Assembly: GCA_040954595.2 (NCBI GenBank)
Contig: CM082590.2
Location: forward strand, 5,828,001 to 5,892,000
Length of the DNA stretch: 64,000 nt
Direction of reading: 5' to 3'
From: Balanoglossus misakiensis
Lineage: Eukaryota; Hemichordata
The notes under the pieces are model-generated. The model ran no database searches. It had not been told where the DNA came from and saw only the letters and a program-made list of their open reading frames with translations. The position numbers and the translations under genes are program-made. Shown here piece after piece: positions 1-13,000 of this stretch (its first letter is position 1; every line of letters begins with the position of its first letter).

Positions 1-1012
1 CGAGGCCTTAAAGTGAGTGCCCCACCTGGGTTCAAAATTAGTAGTCTGTTCCCCCCTGTCCCTCATTTATTTGAAGTAGCCCATTTCCTCCTAAATCACG
101 TGACAAGACGACGCCATCTTGGAACCAAAGGACTTTCACTTGTGGGGTTATATAACTGGACGTTCGAACAAAAGACGGCAGGCCTCGATAATTCCTATCG
201 CCCGACGCCCGTGGCAAGTGTATTTTTAGCCCGGACAAGTGAAAAATAAAAGTCTTTTGTCCGACGGGCAAGTGACCTTTACCCTGTACTAAACTTGCGA
301 GATCGTGGTTTACACCATGGTGATTACTTGTACCGTCTGCCAAGTACAATGGATGACCTTACGACCTTTATCTACAAAGTTGCAAACTTAGTTTATGGAC
401 GCGACGCATTTGACTTAGATACATTTTAGTTTTTACCTACAACATTGTAACATGCTGATGGCCTATGAGACTAGGGCCTATGCTTAAACAGCTGCTTCTG
501 AAACCATGCTGAAACTGACTGATCGCCACCATAGGTATCAGCAGTCCTAGGTTTTGTTGAAAAGACATCTTCTGATGGGAGTTTCAATATAGATTTCACT
601 GCATATTTCTGGATTTAGACTGGGTTAAGACAGTATTATTCCTATTGCATGCTTACATCAAAGGGTCACACACATGCCCATTCAAGGAGGGGCATTTTAT
701 TTTTCAATTCAAATATGTCTTGGATTTATAGAATTTTTTGACATATTGCCACTTTTTAGCTTGGAAATTCTTATGAATTTTTCAAAGGCCAATATTGCAG
801 TATTGCACATGCACGCCGAAATACACATACTGTATGCATATGAAAAAATTGTCAAATTGAAGGGCAAGTGTAATTTTCTGAAGGACAAGTGAAATTGTAA
901 AGTCACTTGCCCTGTGGCAAGTGACTTTGTGAAAAATTTTTCGAGGCCTGAGACGGGTGCTAAATGATGTAATTTGTGAATGAATGCCAAGGCCAATGTA
1001 AATGACATAACA
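1..1012. other. Upstream region of the Roco gene, no gene seen
   Basis: I see no convincing coding sequence here. The octamer cgaggcct occurs at the very start and again at about 942. The words ggcaagtg / gacaagtg recur around 210-275 and 860-925, including a small palindrome near 901-922. This suggests a diverged dispersed repeat upstream of the first coding exon. The promoter and 5' UTR of the Roco gene should lie here, but no clear TATA box or initiator stands out. Confidence 0.4.
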
Positions 1013-1042
1013 ATGGCTTCCCAGGAAGATAAAGATCCAGAG
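1013..1042 (+). CDS. Roco gene, coding exon 1 (start codon)
   Basis: ATG in a good context (aacaATGG) opens ten codons reading MASQEDKDPE and ends at a strong gtaagt donor in phase 0. The next exon is also phase 0 and begins DLFDAAGKGD, a common way for an ankyrin protein to start. I chose this start because it is the nearest ATG upstream that joins in frame. A longer 5' exon is possible. Confidence 0.65.
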
Positions 1043-4000
1043 GTAAGTGACCCTTGAACTGAACGGGCAACAGTGTCTGAGTTTGTAGAATATTCCGTCT
1101 CTGGTCATGGACGCCCATAATCTAATCAACAGGTGTTTCAGAATAAATATCCGTCTGCTGAGATTATTCATGTTTCGGGTGGACTGAAACGTTTGAAGGA
1201 CAAAATTTACAAATTACCGCTCGGACAGAAAGTGTCACAGCAGTTGTAAAAAATTGACAAATTGTCGATGAAATTCAACACTGCACACAACAACTTGTAG
1301 ACACGGCAATATATGTGGGCTCCTATCACAGGGGCCTCTCCCTCCGCGATTTTGTATTTGTTTATTATGCCAAAAATCATCAACAACAACAACGACAAAC
1401 AAACAAAATCGCGGAGGGAGATGCCCCTGTGCTCCAATTGCAAGTCAGCTCCAACCAGCTCTGTGCTATGCGTGTATTGTATCCCTAAAATGTTTGTCTA
1501 CACGCGAAGCTCTGATTTGTTCTGCATGACAATGACTGTCCAAACATGTGTGGAATTCAGTCAGTCAATCCGTGAGTTCTGAGTGAGGTGTCTGTGTGGA
1601 TCGAGAGACTGTGGGTGGGGCACACAACTTGTAACAATTAACATCACGGAAAGTCCCGAAACTGTTCGTTGTTTGTGCTGGACGTACAAAGATTTGACTC
1701 GTAATAAACTGCTCGTCATATTTTATCATCACAATCAATCGTTTTCAATCTATGTCTGTATTACTGTATAGTCAATCATTCCAGAGTCTGATTAGCATCT
1801 CTACAGTGGCTCACTCCACATAGAGATACCAATTACCATATCAAAAGACAATGACCTTTCTGACCTGTACGCAAGTTCATTCAAGGTGACACAAATGTCG
1901 ATTGTAAGCGAAGGGTGTTTCAGCCGCACTCAGTTTAATGTCATGCTAACCTTTAATCACTTTGTTTTTGTAGCAGTGATAGAAAATTATTCATATCATT
2001 CTTGTTAAATTGCATTGTTTAATGACCACATTCTTGAACATCAATTTTGTTTGCAACAAAGTCATTGTGTTATTTCTCACATACTCATGGTACCTACGGT
2101 ACTACAGAGAAAAACTACAGAGGGAAGCTCTGTATATTTCTGTATGCAGAATGAGAAAATAAAGAAAAAATATGAATGTGATTGTCAAAAGATTGTGAAC
2201 TTTGACCCCAGTGGTGGTGATACACTCAGGCAAAATAGCTATCCATGCATGTTCCCAAAACTATCACAGAGAAGGGGATGCTTTCCAGTTATCATCACAG
2301 TCTTTAAAAATGATAAAAAATGGTACTTCTTCCAACAATGTTCAAACGAGATTTGAAATACAGATGGGTGTCTAAACCCAAGTTCTTTGTATTAGAAACA
2401 ATGTCATTGCTTTGTATTATGGCATTATCTGTCCCAGTTTTAGTAAATTAGGGGCTAAGGGGGCTTTTATTGTCTGATTTTCTTCTATATTTCGCAAATT
2501 GTCTATTTTTGGTGTTGAAAAGTCATGGAAAAGGATCAAGTCTTGAAAGTTTACGGAGAAGCAATGTCCATTTTCCCTGGGAGTGCCACCATCGGTTTTG
2601 TATTTCTGTTTTCCTGTTGCCCTTTGGAGATCTTGCTGTTTTGTCTTGGAGAAGAGTATTTGTGTTGTCTTTGTTTACTCACAATATGATATCATTATTT
2701 TATTGACAGTGACATGATCATGTTTTGTCTTCATAATTCTTCATCAATGAAGATTTCAATGTTTTCCTTTTATATTTCTGTTGCTTATAATTGCATTTTG
2801 AGAATATTTTGATAAAAGAAGTGTTTCTTGTTGAATGTTACAGGATCTCTTCGATGCCGCAGGGAAGGGTGATGTTGCAAAGATTCAGTCGCTGATAGCT
2901 GATGGATATGATGTCAATGCAAGGGGTAAATACCTGTTCGGGGTAAGTGTTTTGTATCGACCGATGTTTGATACAGAGTCATCGCTCAAGGCTAGCGTTT
3001 GATATTTTATTTTTCACGTGCAGTGAACGCAAAGAGCTTAATAAATTTGCCTGAAATTGTATTTCAATTACATACAACAAAATAACGATAGACAGCCTGG
3101 CTTTCTGGTAAGCAACAACTTTTAATGGAAATATCTCTTTAAAATAATGATTTTTGTTGAAATAAAATGGATTCTTGATGCAAACAAAATGTAAATTTTT
3201 CCACAAAAATACACTTACTGACACTGGGATGTCCACTGCAAACAGTTTGCACCATGTTGAATGCGCCCTCAACCAATATTTTCTAGGTATTTTTGAGGGT
3301 CAACTATGGCGTTTCAAGTTCTCTGTGGCAGGAATTAATTCTCAACTACGGCGTATTTCAAGGTCCATTTTACGCACTTTCCTGTTTGCAAATACGTTGT
3401 TGCAGTTCGCAACACCGCTTTCTATAGCACCCCTGATGCTGTTACTGTAGTAGCACTATGACAGAACTTCATGACCTCTGCGCGCGATCTGTGCAATATG
3501 GATTTTATTTTCATGAGTGAGAAGGTGTATTCTTCCGAGTATTTTTGCGAGCGATAGCGAGTAAAAATGCAGAAGAATACACCTTCTCACGAGTGAAAAT
3601 AACATCCATATTGCACAGATCGCGCGCAGAGGTCATGAAGTTCTGTTATTATTGCATATGTTTCCCCAGATTTGACGAAAATCAAAGTTTCGATCGTGGC
3701 GTATTGATTTTCATTACAGTGATGCGCCAAAGGCTATGCAACCCAGAGAAGGCCGCAACCTTTGTTATGCAAAGAAGGGTCATGTGGGGTCATTCCAACA
3801 GTGGGTTACCTGAGGTCGTGAGATCGCAGCGATAAATTTTGAAACACTGGCGATAGCGAGAGATTTTCGTAATTTTCGAGGTTCCAAAACACACTGACAA
3901 CTAAATGTTCTGTTATTCTGACGATAGTTGGGAAGGATAATAAAAGAACGTGCCAGAATGTTGAAAAATCCGCATGTTTCGGCGATCATGTTGGCTCATT

Positions 4001-7000
4001 TCATCGGTGGTTTAGCTCAGGTCGCAAGATAGCATCGGCAATATTTGAGAAACTGGCGATAGCGAGGGATATTCCGAGGTTCCCAAACGTACTGCCAGTT
4101 AATGTTTTGTTATTCTGACAAAATTTGGGAAGGATAAGACAGTGACGTCTCCGAATGTTGAAAATTTCCCACGTTTCGGCGATCATACTCCAGCTCTGCC
4201 GACGGCGTTCAATGTTTACAAACAAAACGTAGTCCGGCTTGTTTTTACTCATTTGCATATGGGTTGTGAAAAATACCACTTTGTCACGCGCACAACTAAA
4301 ACAACAATCGGCTTTTTTGCGACTGAAATAAAACTTTTGTTATATCCTCCGGAGGTTTATATGAACTCCAAGTGATTGTCTAACAGAACGAGGGTTAAAC
4401 TTTGAAAGATACGATCGATTGAAGGGGAAATGGGGGATCTTATTCTTCTGGATGCTCATTTGCATATGAGCTCGCAAAAATACCAGAATTATTATTGCAC
4501 GGCCCGCTTGGAATACTGTGGTACATATGCAATAATAAGCTGAACCACATTGAACAAAACTACTGTAAACTGATACCATGTTCACACTTGATGAGACTAG
4601 AAATATTTCAGAGACACTGTTTGTCATTTGTAACCACAGAATTAAAAACACACACATACGCACACACATTAGACCCACTGGCACTTGATCGGCCCCATCA
4701 GCAATTCCAGTTTTACACATGATGACTGACAATGAGGGCAACAGTGTATTTTGATGACCGAGGGCACTGCTAGTCACAACTAAAACAGTCTTGTTTTCCC
4801 CGAGGGCATAGGCCGAGGGAAAACAGACTGTTTTGGTGTGACTTGCAGTCCTGAGGTCATCAAAAATACACTGTTGCCCGAATATGTCAGTCATCATGTG
4901 TTTTATAACACTCCACACGACACACACCACATCCAGGCAACAGTACTGGGCAGAAACCGATCGAACTGATGCCCTGGGCAACAGTTCGAAATGACTAAAA
5001 GTCACGTGACGCCGTATTGACGAATCACAATCGAGGGTTCGCTGCATGGTGTGTTATAATATTTGTTGTGTTTAATGTGGTTCAGCTACACACATGTATT
5101 TTGGTCATAGAGAATTGTCACTCAACCTCAGAAAAAAATTACCATTATTATGATCATTCGGTTTCAAATCAATCTTTGTCTATTACTGAAATAGCACACC
5201 ATCTTAAGGTAGTTGGAAAGGCTAGGGCGTCAGTTAAAATTTCATTTAAAAACACTGAATTTATATCTAGAAATGTATTAGAGAAAAATTAAACTCATAA
5301 AAAATTCGGGGCAATAAACGTGTAACAAGATATGGCTGGTTTTATGATACCTAATTTCATTCATCTGGCAAGGAAGCTAGGGAGCCTTATTTGAGCGCCC
5401 TCTAGGGGAAGACTTCTCCTAGGCTATGCGCAAAAAGACGGGTTCCCCTAGCCAAGGGCATTTAAATGTAACTTGCAAACACTGATTCTTGCAATTTTCA
5501 ACGATAGATAACCTTGCTTGTTTATTAAAGGCTGCCAAATTATGGACATTTTTGCATTTCTAGGGAACCCGAAAAGCCAGCGGAAAAGCGTTTGACCCAG
5601 ATAAATGCGATCCTTCGCCGTGAACTGCTGCTAAACTTTGCGTATTTCGCTACTTTTCTGCCCTTCGCCATAATGTAATGGTTTTTATTTGTGATTGAAT
5701 AGGTATGCCAGATATTTTTTTTATCATGAAACTTTCAGGAAAGGCTCGGGACATCCCAAAGAACAATTTTACGGGACAGTTTTTTCATAATTTTTCCCGT
5801 TGTGTTTTGGCAGCACGTTAAAGTTGTATACAAAATATCAACAAAAACTGTGTTTTCCTGAGTGATAACTTTGAAAAAAATAAGTTTTTGCTGAAAGTGT
5901 CCCATACATTGCTGGAGGGGTTGCTTCATATTAAAATGAATACAAATTATTCAATAATTTGTGAAAACATGTCAAGATTCAATCAATATTTTGTAAAATT
6001 ATGAATATTTATATTTAGGCGTATCAAATTTCATAATTTTAGCAGATATTTTTACAGTCATATTTTTCCCTCACTTTTTAGTTTGTTAAGAACACATGCT
6101 GCAAATTTCAAGTCATTATCTTTATTCTAACTTGTGAAAATAAATTCACAAACATTGAGAGAATTTGCTTCAAAAATAGCCTTTCCAACTACCTTAAATC
6201 AAAACCATTTTTAGGTCCCATTTGGTGATGTAATATACCATGGGACCTTATGGAGTCAGTTGCGTCTGTCTGTATGTATGGATGTATGTATGTCTGTATG
6301 TCCGTCCACATCAAAAACTTGAAAACCGCTGCGCGTGTAACCTCGATATTTGGTGTGTAGATGCATTACAAGCTGTAGATGGGAGTTTGTTTAAAGTAAG
6401 TTGTCATTGCCAAAAGTATGCAAATTAGCTGGGAAAACGTGAAATTGGTCAAAACTCAGAAACTCAACAACCAATGGTCATATTGATTTGAAAATTAGTC
6501 TTTTGTTAACCTCACACGGTTCTGTATATTTGAGCTAAAAAAGTGAATTTTCTATTTTTTATGCATTTTTTGTCTTTTTTCACATTTTGGTAAAAAATCT
6601 ACTTTTCTGGAATTGATCAGCCGACTTCTTTGACATTTAGTATGAAGCTTCATATAGGTGATCTGAGTTACTATAGTTTTGTTTAAATTGTTGCAAAATT
6701 TGCATCTTTATAATTTTGGAGCAATTTTTGCCTTTTTTGATAATTTTTTTTCCTCCAAGTCTAAAACCGCTTGTCAGATTGCATTGAAATTTGGTAAGAT
6801 TTGCATGTATGTTTTTCAAATCAACGTGAAGAATTCAATAGTATATTTTTTGGGTGATTTTTGCCATTTTTGGTCAAAACTCTTTCTCAGACCCTCCACC
6901 CCCATTACTTTCCTGGGTGAGTTCTCATGATGATTTACAAAACCTTTGATTAAAGTGTCAATGTTTTGTGGGGGCAATATCTTGTATTTTTGGGGCATAT

Positions 7001-10000
7001 TTTCGAATTTTGATAAAAAATTATATTTCTCAGAAAGTGTACACTGTATGGCTGATTACTTTAAAATTTGAGTTGTAAGTTTATGGGATTGGCTTTTTTA
7101 GAATTATTATGGAATCATATCATAGGTAATTTGGAACTTCTATATATTGTAGGATATTATGAGGTTATTCCGAAAATACCGCAAAGTATGCACGAGGACA
7201 TTAGCGCTGAGTATCGCCCGACGCGTAGCGGAGGGCGATGCGCTGCGCTAATGTCCGAGTGCATACTTTGCGGTATTTTCATAATAACCTTATTATTATA
7301 CATCTTACATCTCCGTTAGTTCTTGTGTTGCATGTTTCTTGGCTTTCAAAACGCCCAAAAATGCCGATACAATTGATCGAAAACCGCTCAGTTGACTCAG
7401 TGAGCAGCCATCTTTCTTTTTTGTTTACGTGCGTTGGAGTTGGGGTGTCTTGAAACCGTCCGCATAACAGCGCATACCTGTACACGGTGAGTTGGGGCGC
7501 CTTGAAACTTAAGGCGTATTTAACACGCGTTCCGTTCGTACCGTTCCGTACGGCTTTTTATTGCACGCCAAAATCTATTCATGGTTCCACAGCTGTCAAT
7601 CACACTGAACCCTCAGCCAATCAGAGCCCAGAAAAGTCATGCTGTTGCACAACCGCCATTTTGTCCCACATATAATCAACAACGTCGCCTACAGTACACG
7701 CCCAGAATAGGGAGACAGACAGTTGCCTAAAAGTGTTATTTCAGTATTGGAAATTTATTGGTTTTAAATATCGGCCAAAATGGTGAAGAGATGCGCCTGG
7801 GGGACATGTAAATCGGACGAACGGTACCTTGACCCAACATCGCGTATATATTTTGTCCCGTTTCCGAAGCCAAAAACGCAGAGAGAGAGGTGTCTCAGGT
7901 GGATAAAAGCTTGCGGACGACCACATTATCAACTAAATGTTGAGAACATCAACAAACACAAGTATGTTTGCTCAAAGGTAAGAAATGACTTTTTTGTAAT
8001 TCCAAAATGTGTATTTGCTCATCGTGAATTCATGGTTCTGATGGTAGCTTGGTCTTGGAAAAAAAATTCTGTCGCTTTCTGTAAACAGACCCGTCACCAT
8101 GGTCACGCGTCGCGAGTCGTCTGCTCAAAATTATTACGAATATTTCATGGCAATCATCATGATTCTGTAATGAAGTCATATAAAAATGTTATTGTGATGT
8201 ATTGTCGTTGATTCAAAGCATTTTAATAAAAAAATGCATGTTCTGTAGTTGATTTCGGGTCACGTCACGCTGATGACATGACCCGCCATGACCCCGAACC
8301 TGTCGTCAGTGCAATGAAAACAAACTACACTGCTCCCGGCTCCCCGATCCCATTCTTACCGTGACCAATTCTAATGGCTAGATGTGCCCAAATAAAACTT
8401 GCGATCGGATCGATCGTGTGTTGTCATCTTACTGATTTATCTAAATCTTGATTGACGTTTCTGTTTCGTTTTCAGCATTTTCCCGATGCCAATGGGCCAA
8501 CGCCAGGATGTACAGACCCGCTACCAGCTGATGGCAGTACCTATACTCCCACAAGGTTACCACCAAAAAGAAGATGTCAATCTGACCAACACACACCGGA
8601 TTATTTGCCTCTCAAAAGAAAATGCCTTGCAAGTGCGTTTGAGAATGTAATGAAGTAAGTGTTCACAGCCATATTTTCTGCATTTCAAAATAGAGTATCT
8701 AAGTTGGGACAATAACAAAATAATCATTGGATTTAATGTAAGTGTCCTTTGTTATTGCGTATGTTTCTACTCTGACCTTTGGAAATTCTCCATATCATAT
8801 GAAACAGTCAACTAATTCTAATAATCTTTTCCAAACAAGTGTTCTTCCATGGACAGCTATCTGTTTCAGTGGTGTGGATATTTTCAGAAAATATTCATCC
8901 AGTAATATTGGTATGTAATGGTGTGAATTATTTTGTTGTTATAGTGCCCCATATCAACAAAATGTTACAAGACAAGTGGAAACTGATGAAAACATCAATA
9001 TCCAGCGGCAGACAAGAAGTGTAGGCACTCAAACAGAACATGCATGTAAGTATAATTAACATTAAGGCTCCAACATTTATGTGTACTACTGTTGAAAGTT
9101 GAATTACTGTTTTGATTGAAATTCTTTCATCAACAATATTGATGTGTCAGGAATGAAATAGGCTGCCACAATGTTGATAAGCAAATCATTGGATATTTTA
9201 GTGTGGTGTATGCGATCAATATAAAACACTACTCATTTTTAAAAAGGGTTTATTAATTAACATTTTGAAAGATATGGTTTTGCATGATTTTTGAAAAAAA
9301 GGCTAAGCTTAGTCAACATCTCCTGCATATATAAAATATCTGGAAAAACGCGCTGTGTGAACAAGTCATTTTGTGTAAAGACAACAAAATCACAAAATTC
9401 TGCCCCTGAAACCATTAACTGACCCTGTACTTGTGAAAAATATGCATGATTTTTCTTAAGAACTTTATCACCATTAGGGGAATACTTGAGCATAAAATTG
9501 GGAAGTTTGCTGATAGCATCCTCAATGGTCAAATTTCGTGCACTGTAAGGACATTTACATTCGATTATTCCGCACCTACCATCATCACATACCCTCCCAT
9601 CAGGGGTTGCACCCAGAAACCCAAATTCTTTATTGACAATCAAACCACATTCATGTATATGTCTGTTTTTGAATACATCCAAATACTTGGATTTTGCTTT
9701 TGGTTCATTACGTTTACCATATTCCAAAGAAATAGCTGTTATTGATTTGTTTTGAAACAAGCTATCAAGAAATTATACAGATGGAGCTGATTTCCGATGA
9801 ACAATCCTGCCAAAATTTGAAGCAGTCAGGCGACATGCCCTTGCTTTTTGCCAGTTGTTGAACCCAGCTTCTCCCCTTGTCTCTAGTTCAAGTTTTTCTG
9901 GACAGGTTTGTTCAAAATCTTCATTCAGGCTTATAAATTCTGCTGGAAGACTGACTGGAGCTTTTTTTGGTAAAAGTGTTGGTCCACAGCCATGGCTAAT

Positions 10001-13000
10001 TGATGGCTCGGTTGTCTTCATATTGTTCATCTACAAAAACAAATGAAAATATTGCAAAATACATTTGAAGTACATATTTTCTGTCTATTTTTTCAGGGAT
10101 ATCACCACTTGACCTTCTAGCACAGAGTGCCGAAATTTGTAGAATGGAACAGAAACTACAGCAGAAGGATGACACGATCGATAAACTCAATGCTCAGCTA
10201 TCGGAAAAAGATGAAAAATTCAAAACACAGACCGATAGTAAATTTGGTGTATCAGCTGTCCTCAAACGTCAGAAGAAACTGAAGGGACTATTCAAATATT
10301 ATACTGGAATCACATATGTTAGATTTATTGCTTTATTGACATTTCTTTTACCAAACAAAACAGTTTTAAACTACAAGAAAAAGAGAGTTGATGTGAAAAA
10401 TTTAACTAGTAGAAATTGTTTATTTCTGTGTCTGTGTCGTCTTCGACACAATTTTGGGTTGCGGGATGTGGCTGTTAGGTTCCAGATTGGGCTGCAGTCA
10501 GCTGGGGATATTTTCAACACCTGGATTGATCACATGTATTGGAAATTTGGCCAGCTTAATATTTGGCCACACAGAAGTGTTATCATGGGGAAAATGCCGC
10601 CAAATTTCAAGACAGATTTTAAGACCACCATGGTAATTATTGATTGTACCGAATTGAAAACTCAGGCCCCAAGTGCCTTAGGCCTTCAAAGCCAATTATA
10701 TAGCGATTATAAGTCTAACACAACATTGAAAAGTTTAGTGGGCTGTGACCCTAGTGGTTATTTAGTTTTTGTTTCTGAATTATTTACTGGGGGGATATCT
10801 GATGTTGAAATTTCAAGGGAGAGTGGGTTTCACAGGATTTATTAGTTAGTGGGTACCTTAAAATGGGGGATGCCATTATGGCGGATAAGGGGTTTACACT
10901 TAAAAATGAAATAGCTGGACTTGGTTTAGAATTGAATATTCCCCCTTTTGTTTCTTCCACTGCACAAATGTCTGTTGCAGAAACAGAAACCACAGAAAAA
11001 ATAGCCAAACACAGAATACACATTGAAAGACTAATAGCCAAAGTAAAAACATATAAAATTGTCTCTGAAACTATACCAACCTCTCTTTTTAGAAAGATTA
11101 ATTCTATCTGGTCTGTCTGTAGTTATTTAACTCTCTTTCAGGATGTTTTTGTAAAAGAGAAAGAAGTAAAATAAACACATTTTTATCACAAGCGACCGTA
11201 ACCAGTTAGCAGGATTGATATGCAGGTTATGATGAGAAGCTGAATAATAATAATAATAATAATAATTAATAATTTATTTATTTATTTTATTTTTTATGAG
11301 AATACATGAATGTCTGAATGTTATGATTGTATTTTGAATCTGGTAATAAATAACATTTTTACCCTATATTAATTGTAACATTTATTTCTCTGAGTGGTTT
11401 CTGGGGGAAGGACAGCAATACAATCTTTTCCATGAGAAAATTTAATTCTTGGCCAATTATGTTGTAAAGGACAAAAGAAAAAGTGACTAGGAAAACTTGT
11501 CAATAAATATGCAATATTCCCAATATTATCTCTTTGTATATCATCTTATTCACTACACTGCACTACTGTACAGTACAGTAATACTGGTAAATCACTCACC
11601 TGGTAAGATAAAATGGATCCTAGCTGTACTTCACCAAAAGGAGATTGAGTCATAGGGACATCGCTGGATACAGTGTACTCTAAGGGTGTGCCTTTGATTC
11701 CCTTCAGAATTTCTATGTCCTCTGATGTTACTTTGGGCATCCTGGAAAAAATATTGCCATTGTTGATGAACGTTTTTGTTCAAAATATTCTAGCCTTTAA
11801 ACCCTGTATTTCTCTGCCCCTGTGCCAATTCCAATTTCTTGATCTACTGTGAATAGTTTGATGAAATATTCAGTCTTATATTGTTGACAATGAATTCAAG
11901 TCTTGTCTTTGATCCCATTGTCATCAATAATAATGCTGTTCTTATCAATATTTTCAAATAGATACTTACTTTCTACTGGTGTCTATCTGGCAAACTATAG
12001 GTCGCCGTCGCCTTGATTCAGCTAATGGCCTGGCTACAACAACATGATTTATTGGAACAGGTTTTATTTTGGGTCCCCTTGGAACATGCCATTGTTGTGG
12101 TATAGCGGTACAGCTCAGCTGGGTTGGTACTGATGAAAAATTATAAAGTTTTAAGCCCTGTAGAGATTTCAGTAGCCCGATAACATGTGAGCAGTGACCA
12201 CTTAAACTAGAAAAGATAAAAAAAAAACGACAGGGTTTAATTCTTTAATGTACTAAAGCCTTCTTTTCAAAGCAAATCTTTTGAAACACAACCTTGACCT
12301 TGCGGTGAGAGCCCCGGCGGAAAGTTTTGTATAAAGGTCACTGAACAAGTCAACCGCCGATCAATGACAAGTGAAGCCCCCGCGCCCGTATGCGTACCGC
12401 TACGGCATCACTAGCACTCGGGCTACACGTTGCCGATATACGAACACATTCACCAAATCATTTTGCAAGATCCACGGAATTGTTGTCCTGACATATGAAC
12501 AGTTTTCACAATATCAGTTGTTATGTAATGAACTGCGAATCCCCTTGCAGTCTAGCCTCCCCCCCCCCCTTTCATGTTGACGTCATGATACTTGATCGGC
12601 GCCGCCTTTTCGCCACGATCATATAAATACCAATATTTGAAATGTGGTAAATTTTACGGATGAACAAAAGATAATGTGTAAATAAAATGACTTACCCTGC
12701 TTTGCACGTACAGTAAGCGTTCGTTATTTTTTTATCCACCGTCGAAATTGAGATGTCGATACGGTGCGGAAGCTCTGAATTTCTCATGGATCTCCAACAC
12801 CGCGCACGAATGTTTACCTCCGCAGTGTTACTGTCGTCAACTTTTATATCATGGACATAACCTTGAGTAAAATAGTTTAACTTCTTTTTGACTTCTTGGA
12901 TAGGTTTTTGAACTCTGGGAGGTAGCATATACAGAAATGTCGCCAGGAACATTGCGCAGACTATCGCTGAACGATTCCAGTTTCCCTGCCATGTTTATTT

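Noticed and set aside
1313-1582. 89-residue frame spanning the hairpin in intron 1
   Set aside because: The sequence includes both hairpin arms and no known motif.
4340-5047. 235-residue minus-strand frame
   Set aside because: It runs through a palindromic element, has no motif and no splice context.
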